Source: Verrucomicrobia bacterium Tous-C9LFEB (lineage in GTDB: Bacteria; Acidobacteriota; Terriglobia; Terriglobales; Acidobacteriaceae). From it: DNA of 64,000 nt. Made by a program: the position numbers and the translations under genes. Location of the stretch: assembly GCA_903970445.1 (NCBI GenBank), contig CAJCIP010000082.1, positions 1-64,000 of the forward strand. The letters run 5' to 3'. Below are positions 8,072 to 16,900 of the stretch, one piece after another (within the stretch, counting starts at the first letter, position 1; the number at the start of each line of letters is the position of its first letter). Below the pieces are notes generated by a model. The model was given only the letters and a program-made list of their open reading frames with translations, ran no database searches and had not been told where the DNA came from.

Positions 8072-9649
8072 TTGGACTACCGAAGTTTGTTGCAAAGAAG
8101 TACTGCACGTTTGGATGTTTACGGCTGCATTGCGTTCCTGACGGTAACTGTTCTCGCTGCGCACGGATTCCATCCGGCGGCGGAGGATGGCGGGATTTAT
8201 ATAGCGGGCATTTATCTCAGGCTGAATCCAGGCCTGTTTCCGCATGATGCGGAATTCGTCCGTGCTCCGATGGCTTATTCGAGCTTCGCCGCGATGATGG
8301 CTGGCGCTAGCCGCATACTGCACCTTCCAGCGGACTGGACCATCTTCTGGGCGCACCTTCTCACCATCGCGCTGACACTCTGTGCTGCGAAACGCGTGAG
8401 CGAGAAATGTGGCCACAACGCGGCGGAGCAGCTTGGTGCGATAGCGCTTCTCGCTGCGTGGTGGACGATGCCCGTTGCCGGGACGTCGCTCAACATCGGT
8501 GATCCATACGTGACTGCACGCAGCTTCTCGACGCCGCTGTCGCTTCTTGCCGTGTCGTTTGCACTTGAGCCTTGGCATGATGAGAGTAAGCGGTGGCTGT
8601 GGCGGCCGCTCTTGCTGTGCCTGCTGTATCTCGTATCGACGGCGTTTATGCACGAGCTGATGTTTGGCTTCGCAGTCACGTTCATCGTTCTGTTGCGGGC
8701 GAAGATGTCGCACAGATGGCGACCCTTATTGGCTATACTCACGCTGCTGGCGATCGGGCTTGGCTTTGTGTTGTCTATGACAGCGCGACCCGAGTCAACA
8801 GCCTTCGTGCGGGCAGAGCTGAGTAGAGAGTACTGGTTTCTTTCCCAATGGAGCTGGTACGAGGTATGTGGGCTGCTGGCTCCGCTACTGCTCTTTGGAG
8901 CGCTGATGAAGATGGAGCGGAGCAAGGTCTCTACGGACCTGCTCAGCGCCTCTCTTGTGGCCGGGTTGGCCTCACTCCTGGTTGCGGTGTTGTTCGCGCG
9001 GGAGAGATTCGCAGAGCATCTTGTGGCGCGCTTGCAGCCTTTGCGCATGTTTACTCTGCTCTATGCGGTTTTGACGATTTACCTTGGCGCGCACATCGTG
9101 CGATACAGCCGTACATTCCTGGATCGAAGCAGACTCGTGTGGAGCAAGCGTTTGTTCCTGATGGCTCCGACAGCCCTCTTCATCTTGTCAGCATGCGCCA
9201 TGTTTATCGTTCAGAAGGTCCAATTCTCATCATCGCCGCACATAGAGCTGCCGGCGAGTGCTGATACCACGCGGAACCCGTGGGTTGCGGCGTTCCGGTG
9301 GATTCGACAGAACACTGCGGAGGATGCGCTGTTTGCGATCGATGCCGAATACATCCACCAGCCGCATAACGACGCGCAGACGTTTCGTGCAACTGCGTTG
9401 CGCAGCGTCCTGCCGGATCAATCCAAAGATGGTGGAGAAGCGGCAGTTGATTCTGCCCTGGCTGACCAATGGCAGATCGGCACGGACGCACAAACGAATC
9501 TGAACACGTTGGATGATGCCGACAGAGAAGCTCGGCTGCGTCCGCTCGGGGCCACTTGGATCGTTCTGACAGCGCGATCACCGACGAGCTTTCCATGTCC
9601 CTACAACAATGGTGAGGTCAAAGTTTGCCGCTTGAACCCGCGGAGTTAG
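8072..9649 (+). CDS. Unrecognised polytopic membrane protein
   Basis: I do not recognise a named family. The 525-residue product has about ten hydrophobic segments between residues 15 and 395 (for example VYGCIAFLTVTVLAAHGF, LLLCLLYLVSTAFMHELMFG, LLAILTLLAIGLGFVLSM) and a soluble C-terminal part of about 125 residues with PWVAAFRWIRQNTAEDALFA. That layout, with an N-terminal ...AAEDGGIYIAGIYLR loop, resembles large bacterial membrane glycosyltransferase-like proteins, where a helix-WIRxNTP segment follows the membrane part; that is inference only. The start is TTG at 8072 with GAGAAGGA about 13 bases upstream; no ATG is available nearby. Its end overlaps the end of the convergent DUF3857 gene by four bases. 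Confidence 0.75.
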   Translation: MDYRSLLQRSTARLDVYGCIAFLTVTVLAAHGFHPAAEDGGIYIAGIYLRLNPGLFPHDAEFVRAPMAYSSFAAMMAGASRILHLPADWTIFWAHLLTIALTLCAAKRVSEKCGHNAAEQLGAIALLAAWWTMPVAGTSLNIGDPYVTARSFSTPLSLLAVSFALEPWHDESKRWLWRPLLLCLLYLVSTAFMHELMFGFAVTFIVLLRAKMSHRWRPLLAILTLLAIGLGFVLSMTARPESTAFVRAELSREYWFLSQWSWYEVCGLLAPLLLFGALMKMERSKVSTDLLSASLVAGLASLLVAVLFARERFAEHLVARLQPLRMFTLLYAVLTIYLGAHIVRYSRTFLDRSRLVWSKRLFLMAPTALFILSACAMFIVQKVQFSSSPHIELPASADTTRNPWVAAFRWIRQNTAEDALFAIDAEYIHQPHNDAQTFRATALRSVLPDQSKDGGEAAVDSALADQWQIGTDAQTNLNTLDDADREARLRPLGATWIVLTARSPTSFPCPYNNGEVKVCRLNPRS

Positions 9650-11691
9650 TTCCCTGCCGGCGCAGTCATCGATGTTTGGACCGGCGCTGTTTTCAGAACC
9701 ATGCTGTCCTTGTCTTTCGCTTCAAACTTCGAATAGAAGCTCCGCAGGTCACCGTAGTCCTTCGCTAAAACGACCACGTCGTTCAGCAGGAAAGTGCGCC
9801 GAACGGTTACATTCGTCGGCGTAGATTCGACCGTGAGCGCGTAAAGACCTTCCTGATTGAAAGGAATTTTGGAGGCGTCCGGAATCGCTTCAATCGAGAC
9901 GTTCTTTGGCAAGTTGATGCGAAGAGCATCGACGACCGATTCCGGGTAGTGGAAGTACACGGGTGTTTCTCGCTTTTCGTGGGTGAAGGTTGCCGTTTCG
10001 CCGGTTAGAAAAAGGTCGACGGGAAGCACTAGCCGCTTGCCGGTAACAGTGCTCATGGAGCCTTTGACACTGTAGGTCACAGCGAGCGGTTTTTCGTAGT
10101 CATCCAGATTCTGGATGTTCGTGACCTTGACTTCCATCGATCCAGGAATCATCTCCTCCAGCTCTTTCTCGAGGCTGTGATGAATGCTTTCCGTGTCTCC
10201 TTCAAGAGCAGCGTGCCGCCAGCGCAGGGCCGGCGCACCAAGGAAGCTGAGATCTATTTTCCCGGTGACTTCGCCATGCTCATCCATGGTGAGATTGGCC
10301 ACGCGGGCGGTCTTGTTTGCAGCGTAGTTTGCGGAGCCGCTTTGGGCGAAGTCGGTTCCGCTATCTGTTTGGCGAAGACCCTTGACGATGGTGTGCTGCC
10401 AAGCGAGTTGGCCATACGGACAGTAGCGATCTCCGGGATCGAAGAAGCGATCCTTTCCATCCACTGTGACAATCGCGATCTCGTCATCGAACTGATCTAT
10501 GTTTAGCCACATCGGCACAAAGATGTTTCGGGAGCGATCCGGTACAAGCATGGCATATGCCTTCAATCCAGCGCCGCGGGCGAGTCCGATGAAGGCGTCG
10601 GTCAACTGAGTGGGAGTGCCGCGCTTGTTGGCAAGCACGTCGGAAGCGTTGTTCACTTTCTCTTCTTTCTTGCCGCGTTGCCGTGTGAATTCAGTGTTTT
10701 CCATGCTCATGACGACGGCGTAGATCTTTTTGAGTTTGTCGTCTTCGGTTGTTGCTCCTGCAGTGATCTCGTCGGCAGCTTTTTTCATGTTCGAGCTGGA
10801 GCCGATGAAGCTATCGGTGTGCTTCGACCACTGCTTTCCTTCGGACTTCCAGTATTCGTCCGCGGTGCGATAAGAGGTGTAGTTAAAGAGCACCCGGTAG
10901 GTAAAGTTTTCGAGCGGCGGCATGTGCTCTTCTTTGGGCTCGGGCGGAACGTCCTTCACGGATACTTCGTAGAGGACGCCGCTAGAGTCAGAGGAAGACG
11001 TTCGAGGACTCTCCGTTCGTTTTATCGTCACCCCTGCCGGCAGAAGCGGGAACCAGGAGATGGAGTTTACCGGACGTCCCTGAGCGTCCTGCATCACCTG
11101 GGCGGTTGGATACCAGGTGTAGCGAGCAGATTTCACGAACAGGTCGTTCTGGATGAACCAGGAAGGCGCTTCGTAGAAGCGATCGCTGAAACGCTTGGCG
11201 TATCTGTACTCGATGATGCTGCCCACGGTTACGTCCGGGAGCGTGAACATCTTTTGCTGGAACTTTGCGTCGCTTCCCTTCTCGATGACCTTGAGGTACG
11301 GCTTGCCGGTAAAGGGAATGATGGAGCCGTCCGGGTGTATCGTGCGCCCGACAATGTCGCCGACCATTGTCTCATCGCTCTGATAGTCAAAGCCGCCGTG
11401 AGCGGTAAAGAAGCGCAGCTCTACGTTGGCGTATTTCTTACCCTCTTCGGTGAGAATCTTAATTCTTTCGTAATGCTGAACGACGTGCAGATCGTCCTTC
11501 GTCTGCTCTTCCTTGTAGAGCACGACCGCAGCCGCACCCGGGTACCCAGGAAGCGATGTCATGGCGAGCTCTTCCTGCGTCGGTTTCATGAAGAGATCTG
11601 ACGCGTGCAGTTTCGTCGTGGAAGAGAGCGCCAAGACAAGCAGTCCGAAATGCAGGCTAGGAAGAACTCTACGAATGAACAGGGCGTGCAT
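9646..11691 (-). CDS. DUF3857 protein with degenerate transglutaminase domain
   Basis: Exported 681-residue protein with signal peptide (MHALFIRRVLPSLHFGLLVL...LHA), an N-terminal DUF3857 beta domain (about 30-250, with YERIKILTEEGKKYANVEL), a transglutaminase-like domain (about 300-460) and a C-terminal beta-rich part. In its neighbour the catalytic site reads YGDCKDKATLL; here the same place reads RGTPTQLTDAF, so the nucleophilic Cys is gone. The usual FNH motif is QFDDEIAIV, so the His also appears lost, while the Asp of FFDPGD remains. It is therefore probably a non-catalytic binding protein. The ATG at 11691 is chosen because it starts the signal peptide and has GAGGAGAGA ten bases upstream; a longer reading frame starts at 11736. 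It follows its paralogue by 47 bases, likely in one operon. Confidence 0.85.
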   Translation of the reverse strand: MHALFIRRVLPSLHFGLLVLALSSTTKLHASDLFMKPTQEELAMTSLPGYPGAAAVVLYKEEQTKDDLHVVQHYERIKILTEEGKKYANVELRFFTAHGGFDYQSDETMVGDIVGRTIHPDGSIIPFTGKPYLKVIEKGSDAKFQQKMFTLPDVTVGSIIEYRYAKRFSDRFYEAPSWFIQNDLFVKSARYTWYPTAQVMQDAQGRPVNSISWFPLLPAGVTIKRTESPRTSSSDSSGVLYEVSVKDVPPEPKEEHMPPLENFTYRVLFNYTSYRTADEYWKSEGKQWSKHTDSFIGSSSNMKKAADEITAGATTEDDKLKKIYAVVMSMENTEFTRQRGKKEEKVNNASDVLANKRGTPTQLTDAFIGLARGAGLKAYAMLVPDRSRNIFVPMWLNIDQFDDEIAIVTVDGKDRFFDPGDRYCPYGQLAWQHTIVKGLRQTDSGTDFAQSGSANYAANKTARVANLTMDEHGEVTGKIDLSFLGAPALRWRHAALEGDTESIHHSLEKELEEMIPGSMEVKVTNIQNLDDYEKPLAVTYSVKGSMSTVTGKRLVLPVDLFLTGETATFTHEKRETPVYFHYPESVVDALRINLPKNVSIEAIPDASKIPFNQEGLYALTVESTPTNVTVRRTFLLNDVVVLAKDYGDLRSFYSKFEAKDKDSMVLKTAPVQTSMTAPAGN

Positions 11692-11738
11692 AAGGAATGA
11701 ATCTCTCCTCGGGAAGTTTGAACAGGAAGCAGACATTG

Positions 11739-13742
11739 CTAGTTAGCTCGTTTCAGAATGGCGCGGCCTTCCTCATCCGCTCCAATGACTCCAGCCAGGC
11801 GCTGAAGGTCCGGATACTTTGCCGCAGGGAGCGTTACTTGACGCAGCGTGTAAACGCGTTTGTAGTGCAGACTTTGTCCGTGAACTTCAGTAGAACTTTC
11901 ATAGCTTGCAAAGCCATAATCGACCTTCACCGGGTCCGGAAGCTCGTCGACAATGTAGCCGGTCGGTAACTGGATCTCGAAGTCGTCAGTGTCCTGCATC
12001 GTTTGCTCGAGATCGATGTCGACTTTTCTCGGCTTGTGATCGACCGGAAGCCAAACCGTCCCCAGAACGCGGGGACGGACCATGAGCAGAGGTCCGGTGG
12101 TGCTCGCATAATGATCGGCGGAGAGTAGATAAGTGGTGGTCAAATCCTTGTTGAGCGACTGAACGTTCTCCACTTTGAGGTCAGTCAGGGAAGGAGCCGC
12201 GAGATCCTGCCCGGCAACTCTGTCCATGAACTCCTGCTGCTGCTTTCCAGTGTTCCGTTGGAAGATCTTGCGGCGATCTTCGGCAAGGTCTCCGAAGCGC
12301 TTGTCCGTTACGCTGCCCTTGAGGCCGCCATCGGCGCTGAGTTGGAAGCGGGCGCTGCGTGTGACGGTATTCAATTCTGGGCCGAGAACAGGCAATTGAA
12401 TCACCTGGCTCTCCTGGTTTTCCAGAAGGACGCCATAGCTCGCCTGAAGATTGCTTTCCAGTTGGCCGAACGGCGTGAGTTCCCAGGTCGGATCAAAGAT
12501 CAGATATCGCTTGCCTGTTTTTGCGATGACCACGCTGCGCAGCTTCGGCGATTCGTACGCTTGAGGGATCTCAATAGCCTCTATCATGTGATTGCCGATC
12601 ACTGAGGGAGCGTCGGGGTCGATGACGCCGCGCTGCGTATCAACCATCAGCAATGCGCCATGGATGCCGACGCTCGACAACATAGCTGAAAGCAGTGTCG
12701 CCTTGTCTTTGCAATCGCCGTATCGGCCCTTGTAGATATCTGCCGCGCTGTGTGGCTGAAAACCACCGACGCCGATTTCGACAGCAACGTAGCGTATGTC
12801 ATGCTGAACGAACTCACCGATCGCTTCGGCTTTGTCGTAGAAGTCCTTCTTGCCGCTCGTAAGCTCGGCTGCCTTTGCGGCAATCTCTGGCGTAGCGACG
12901 GTGCGGTCATGAGAGAGTCCGTCGTACCACTCGCCAATGCCCTTCCACGTGCCTTCCTGCGGCACGGCAAGTCCTGGTCCCGAGTAGTGGACAGTCATAC
13001 GGGCGGCGAGTGAGCTAGGTGACGGCGACATGGGCACGCGGTCGAGATCGATGCCGGGCTGATTGTTCATGTCCCAGCGGTAGTGATGGTTTTCAAGATC
13101 GGCAGCTTCGAGCTTCGGGTGGTGTGCCCACGTGGTGTTGTAGGTAAAGCCTTGCGGAAGCACCAGCGTAAAGCTTTGAGTGAGGTGCGGGATTTCTTCC
13201 TGAAAGACCCAGTTTGTCTCGGCCAGATAGGGGCGCTCGCGCCGCTCGTACTCGTAAGCGACGATGCCGCCGGGATCACGGCCGGGAGGATCAGCGACGC
13301 GTGCCCTCTCGTCGTTGTAAAGCTCGCCACTTCCGCCCGGAATGCCGAAGTCACTGATCTCGCTGTCCTTCATGGCATATTCGTGACCGGTCGCGTCGAT
13401 GCTCCAGACGTGCATCGAAAGAATCTTCGAATCTTTGTCAAAGTAGACAACCGGATAGCCGTAGTTGCGCCCCTGCGGCCGAAGGATCTTTACGACCTTT
13501 CGAACGTGCTCCACAGCCTGGCCTTTGGAGTCGACGGTGTAGGTGGTCTCTTCGAGGAGCACGACAGCCTTTGTGCTCACAGGCATTTCGGGCATCGTTT
13601 GCTGTGCGGCGGTCCTGACCCAGTCGGGTACGCTGTTCGAGGCTCCTGCAACGACCGGCAGACCAAACAGCATCATGACGGTCACGCAGGAATTGAGAAC
13701 ACGTCCAACGTTCGCGCAGACTTGCCGGGCCCATGACATCAT
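11739..13742 (-). CDS. DUF3857 and transglutaminase domain protein (intact triad)
   Basis: Exported protein of 667 residues: signal peptide, DUF3857 domain (about 30-240), transglutaminase-like domain (about 290-420) and a C-terminal beta-rich region. Triad candidates are visible: Cys in YGDCKDKATLLSAML, His in GNHMIEAIEIP and Asp in YLIFDPTWELTP. Substrate is unknown for this family; roles in periplasmic peptide or protein cleavage and cross-linking have been proposed. The ATG at 13742 is chosen because GGAG lies six bases upstream (GTGGAGCTTTTG); an in-frame upstream extension to 13793 is possible. First gene of a two-gene operon with the degenerate paralogue downstream. No link to the adjacent cellulose genes is apparent, as a terminator separates them. 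Confidence 0.88.
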   Translation of the reverse strand: MMSWARQVCANVGRVLNSCVTVMMLFGLPVVAGASNSVPDWVRTAAQQTMPEMPVSTKAVVLLEETTYTVDSKGQAVEHVRKVVKILRPQGRNYGYPVVYFDKDSKILSMHVWSIDATGHEYAMKDSEISDFGIPGGSGELYNDERARVADPPGRDPGGIVAYEYERRERPYLAETNWVFQEEIPHLTQSFTLVLPQGFTYNTTWAHHPKLEAADLENHHYRWDMNNQPGIDLDRVPMSPSPSSLAARMTVHYSGPGLAVPQEGTWKGIGEWYDGLSHDRTVATPEIAAKAAELTSGKKDFYDKAEAIGEFVQHDIRYVAVEIGVGGFQPHSAADIYKGRYGDCKDKATLLSAMLSSVGIHGALLMVDTQRGVIDPDAPSVIGNHMIEAIEIPQAYESPKLRSVVIAKTGKRYLIFDPTWELTPFGQLESNLQASYGVLLENQESQVIQLPVLGPELNTVTRSARFQLSADGGLKGSVTDKRFGDLAEDRRKIFQRNTGKQQQEFMDRVAGQDLAAPSLTDLKVENVQSLNKDLTTTYLLSADHYASTTGPLLMVRPRVLGTVWLPVDHKPRKVDIDLEQTMQDTDDFEIQLPTGYIVDELPDPVKVDYGFASYESSTEVHGQSLHYKRVYTLRQVTLPAAKYPDLQRLAGVIGADEEGRAILKRAN

Positions 13743-13887
13743 CAAAAGCTCCACGACGCGGGTGCGCATAGGTTTGCGGCACGAGCGAGACAATTAGGAA
13801 TGGTGCATGAGTTATACGTGCGGAACAGAGAAGGATGCAAGCAGCAATTACGTGACACGACGAAACACGTCCAAAGTCCAGCGAGAA

Positions 13888-13917
13888 GAAAAAGAGGGCG
13901 GAATCTGCCCTCTTTTT
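13888..13917 (-). terminator. Intrinsic terminator after bcsC (probably bidirectional)
   Basis: A 9-bp perfect stem, AAAGAGGGC at 13891-13899 and GCCCTCTTT at 13907-13915, with a seven-base loop, flanked by A/T runs. It begins about 20 bases past the bcsC stop codon. Read on the minus strand the stem is followed by TTTTTCTTC, as an intrinsic terminator should be; read on the plus strand it is followed by TTTTTA, so it could work both ways. Confidence 0.85.
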
Positions 13918-13935
13918 ACTTGACTATAAGCACGA

Positions 13936-16900
13936 CTACGGAACCTGGAGCGGCCGGAATCCTTCGATTGGGAAGAGACCGGTTGGGTATTCCGGCGAGG
14001 CTACCTGCGGGCGGAACATGTAGCGGAAGCTGAAGCCGCCAGTGACGCTATCGTAGTTGTTGGTGTTGTTGGCGCTCAGGAATCCGTTGAGGAACCAATG
14101 ATCGCTGAAGCGGTAGGACACAGCGGTGTCGAGCGCGTAGTTGAATCCAGTATCGGAGTTCACCGGCTGCTGCCCGCAGTTGCGATTGATCAGCGGAACA
14201 ATGCTGCCAGTCTGGTTGACGCATGCTGTAAAAGCATTCGTCTGTAAAGCGGGGTCCAAGGGGAAGTAATTGCCGTTATCTTCGGCAAAAGTCTGCACAC
14301 CAATGGTTGAGTTGATGGTGTAGTGCAGATTTGAGCCGTAATGACCGCTGAACGTGACCGGCACAGCGGCGAGGAAATACGCCTCAGGGCTGAAGTAGCC
14401 GCCTAAGCCGTACGTGTTGGCACGTTCGTTGTGCTGGAAGTGCGAACCGTAGATGAGACCGCCGACGTTCAGCGTGCCATAGTCAGCCCAGTTCCCGACA
14501 CGGAAATAGGCGCCCATGGTGCCGTCGAACTTGATGTTGTCGAGGACATGAAAGCCGGTGAGGTAAGCACCGTCGCCCTGGATGTAGAGGCCTGACCGCT
14601 CATTGCCTGCGTCGAAGCGCACGCCGCCGCCGGTAGCGACAACACCGCCCCACACGTTTCCGCTGTACGTGAGCGTTGCACTTGCCGGGTCGCGCAAACC
14701 TGCATAAGAAAGCTGGGTCTCTTTGACGGCGTCACGTCCGCCAAAGAGCAGGACATGACTGTTGCCCGGCCGCCACTGGCCGCGACCGATGATGTTGCTG
14801 ACGAGAAATTCCCAGGGAGTTGTGCCGACTGCGACGGCAAAGGTGTTTGTAACAAGCTGCACCTCGCCGCCGACGCCGCTGGCAAATTGCTGGGCAGGAT
14901 TGAAGATGGCTGTGCCGTCAAGAGAGCCAACTATGGGAGTAACTCCCTGCGTTCCACCGGCGGTATCAAGTTGACCGTTCGTAAGAAAGACGGCTCTAGG
15001 AATTATCGAAAGGCGCACTTCCCTGCCAGCGACAAGCGAGACTTCTACAGGTATCTCAAGTGCAGCGAGTCGATCCACACCCGCGCGCCCGCTACGATAG
15101 TGGCCGACCGCCGAAGCTCCGGCCCACCCGCTATAGGTGCCGTCTATCGTCGCAAGAGCGAGCTCCGCTTGTTGGCGCGGTGTGAGAGGTGCGCGCTCCT
15201 CTACCCGCGGATCGAAGTAGCCACGCAGAGGAGGCAGATTGCGCTGCTGCAACTCGTAATCGGAAGGCGGTGTACCAAGCGGATAGGGCTGACCCACCTG
15301 CGGGTAGTCAGTATTCTCAAGCGGCTGACCAGGCACCGGATAGCTCATCGGCTGAGTTGCAGCGGGGACAGGTTGAGGAGCCGGTTCCGGCTGAACGACT
15401 TTCTTTGCGACGTGCTTGCGTGGGATGTACCGGTTTGCTCCAGATGAGCCCGGTTGTGGATACTGCTGATCGGAAGGTGCGACCGAACCGCCTGATGGCA
15501 ACGCAGGCAAGGATTGCTGCTGTGGTGCGTAGCTCGATGTTGCGGGGCGGCTGGTGGGTTGTGGCACCTGACCGGCGGGTATTTGTGACGGGCCTGAGAT
15601 TTGTGTGGAGTACTGTGCATTGCTCAACGTTGGGGCGGCTACCTGCGAGGAGGAATAATCCTCGACTGGTGGATGGCTCTGTCCGCTGATCGGAACGTTT
15701 GCGGCTCCGTTCTGGTTGGCGCGTATCGCAGCGGCCTTTGCACGAACATCCGCACTCTGCCGCGGGGCACGCGTGTTCACGTTCGGACGCGACGGCGGAA
15801 TGTAGGAGACAGATGGCGTTCCATCCGAGGACTGTTGTGGCTGCGCCTGCTGGAACGCGCTCTGCACCATCTTCGCTGTCACGATCTTGCCGGAAGTGGA
15901 GGCTGCGACGAGTACGCCATCTCCCAGTTCAGTTGGCGCATTGGTAAAACGCGGCGCACCGACAGAGGGATCGAAAGGGATATAGGGACCGTATTTCGCT
16001 TCCATCTCGTGGGAAGGATGCAGATGCAAAATGGCTTGCTCCGGAACGCTCTCGTTTTTCAACGAGGGAATCGCGACGCGCGAGTGCGGTGTGTAGTCCC
16101 GAAGCGATGGTTGGGTCGGGGGATTCGGGGGCAATCCAGAGGCCGGAGTTCCATAGCCGGGAGAAAAGCCGGGCTGCGGCATCGAGTTGCCGAAACCGGG
16201 ATCAATGGTTGCGGGAGCATACCCGTTCATCGGTACAGGCACGTTCGTCATTGGAGCGTTGTAGCTGGGCAGGTATGGCTTCTGCGCTGCCTGCTCCATC
16301 TGCATGCGCCGGCGGCCACTGTCAGGCTCTGCGAGGAGTGTTGCGAGGTCTTGACTTCCGTTGGCACTCGGAAGAGGCGCAGGTTGAGCAGGGGCCGGCC
16401 GGCTCAGTTCCGAAGCAAGCTGCGATCCTGAGTCAACGGGCGGCAAAGCAGATAGCGTCGCGCGGTAAAAATCAGCCGCGCGATTTGCGTCGCCGCGGGA
16501 TTGCTCGAATTTCGCGGCAAGAATGAGAAGCTGCGCATCCCTGGGGTACTGCGCTAGACCAAAACGGAGCCAGAGTTCCGCATCGCGCTGGTCGCTGGCC
16601 GCGAGAGCCGCACCGATGGCAGCGCGGTAGTCGGAAGCGCTTGCTGTGTTGAGGTTTTGCGTTCTGAATATCGCAACTGCCTCCTTCGGCATTCCGGCGC
16701 TTGCATAGCCGCTGGCGAGCGCCTTAATGACCGTCGGATTGCCGGGAAAAGACTTCGCGGTGGCGTTCAGGATCGCGATCGCACGGCGAGAGTCACCTGC
16801 GGCCACGTTCTGGGTGGCACGACGCACCGCCCAACTGGTCCAGATGGTTTGGACCGTGAGGCGCTGCTGATTGGTGAGATCCTGGCGCCCGCCAAGCATC

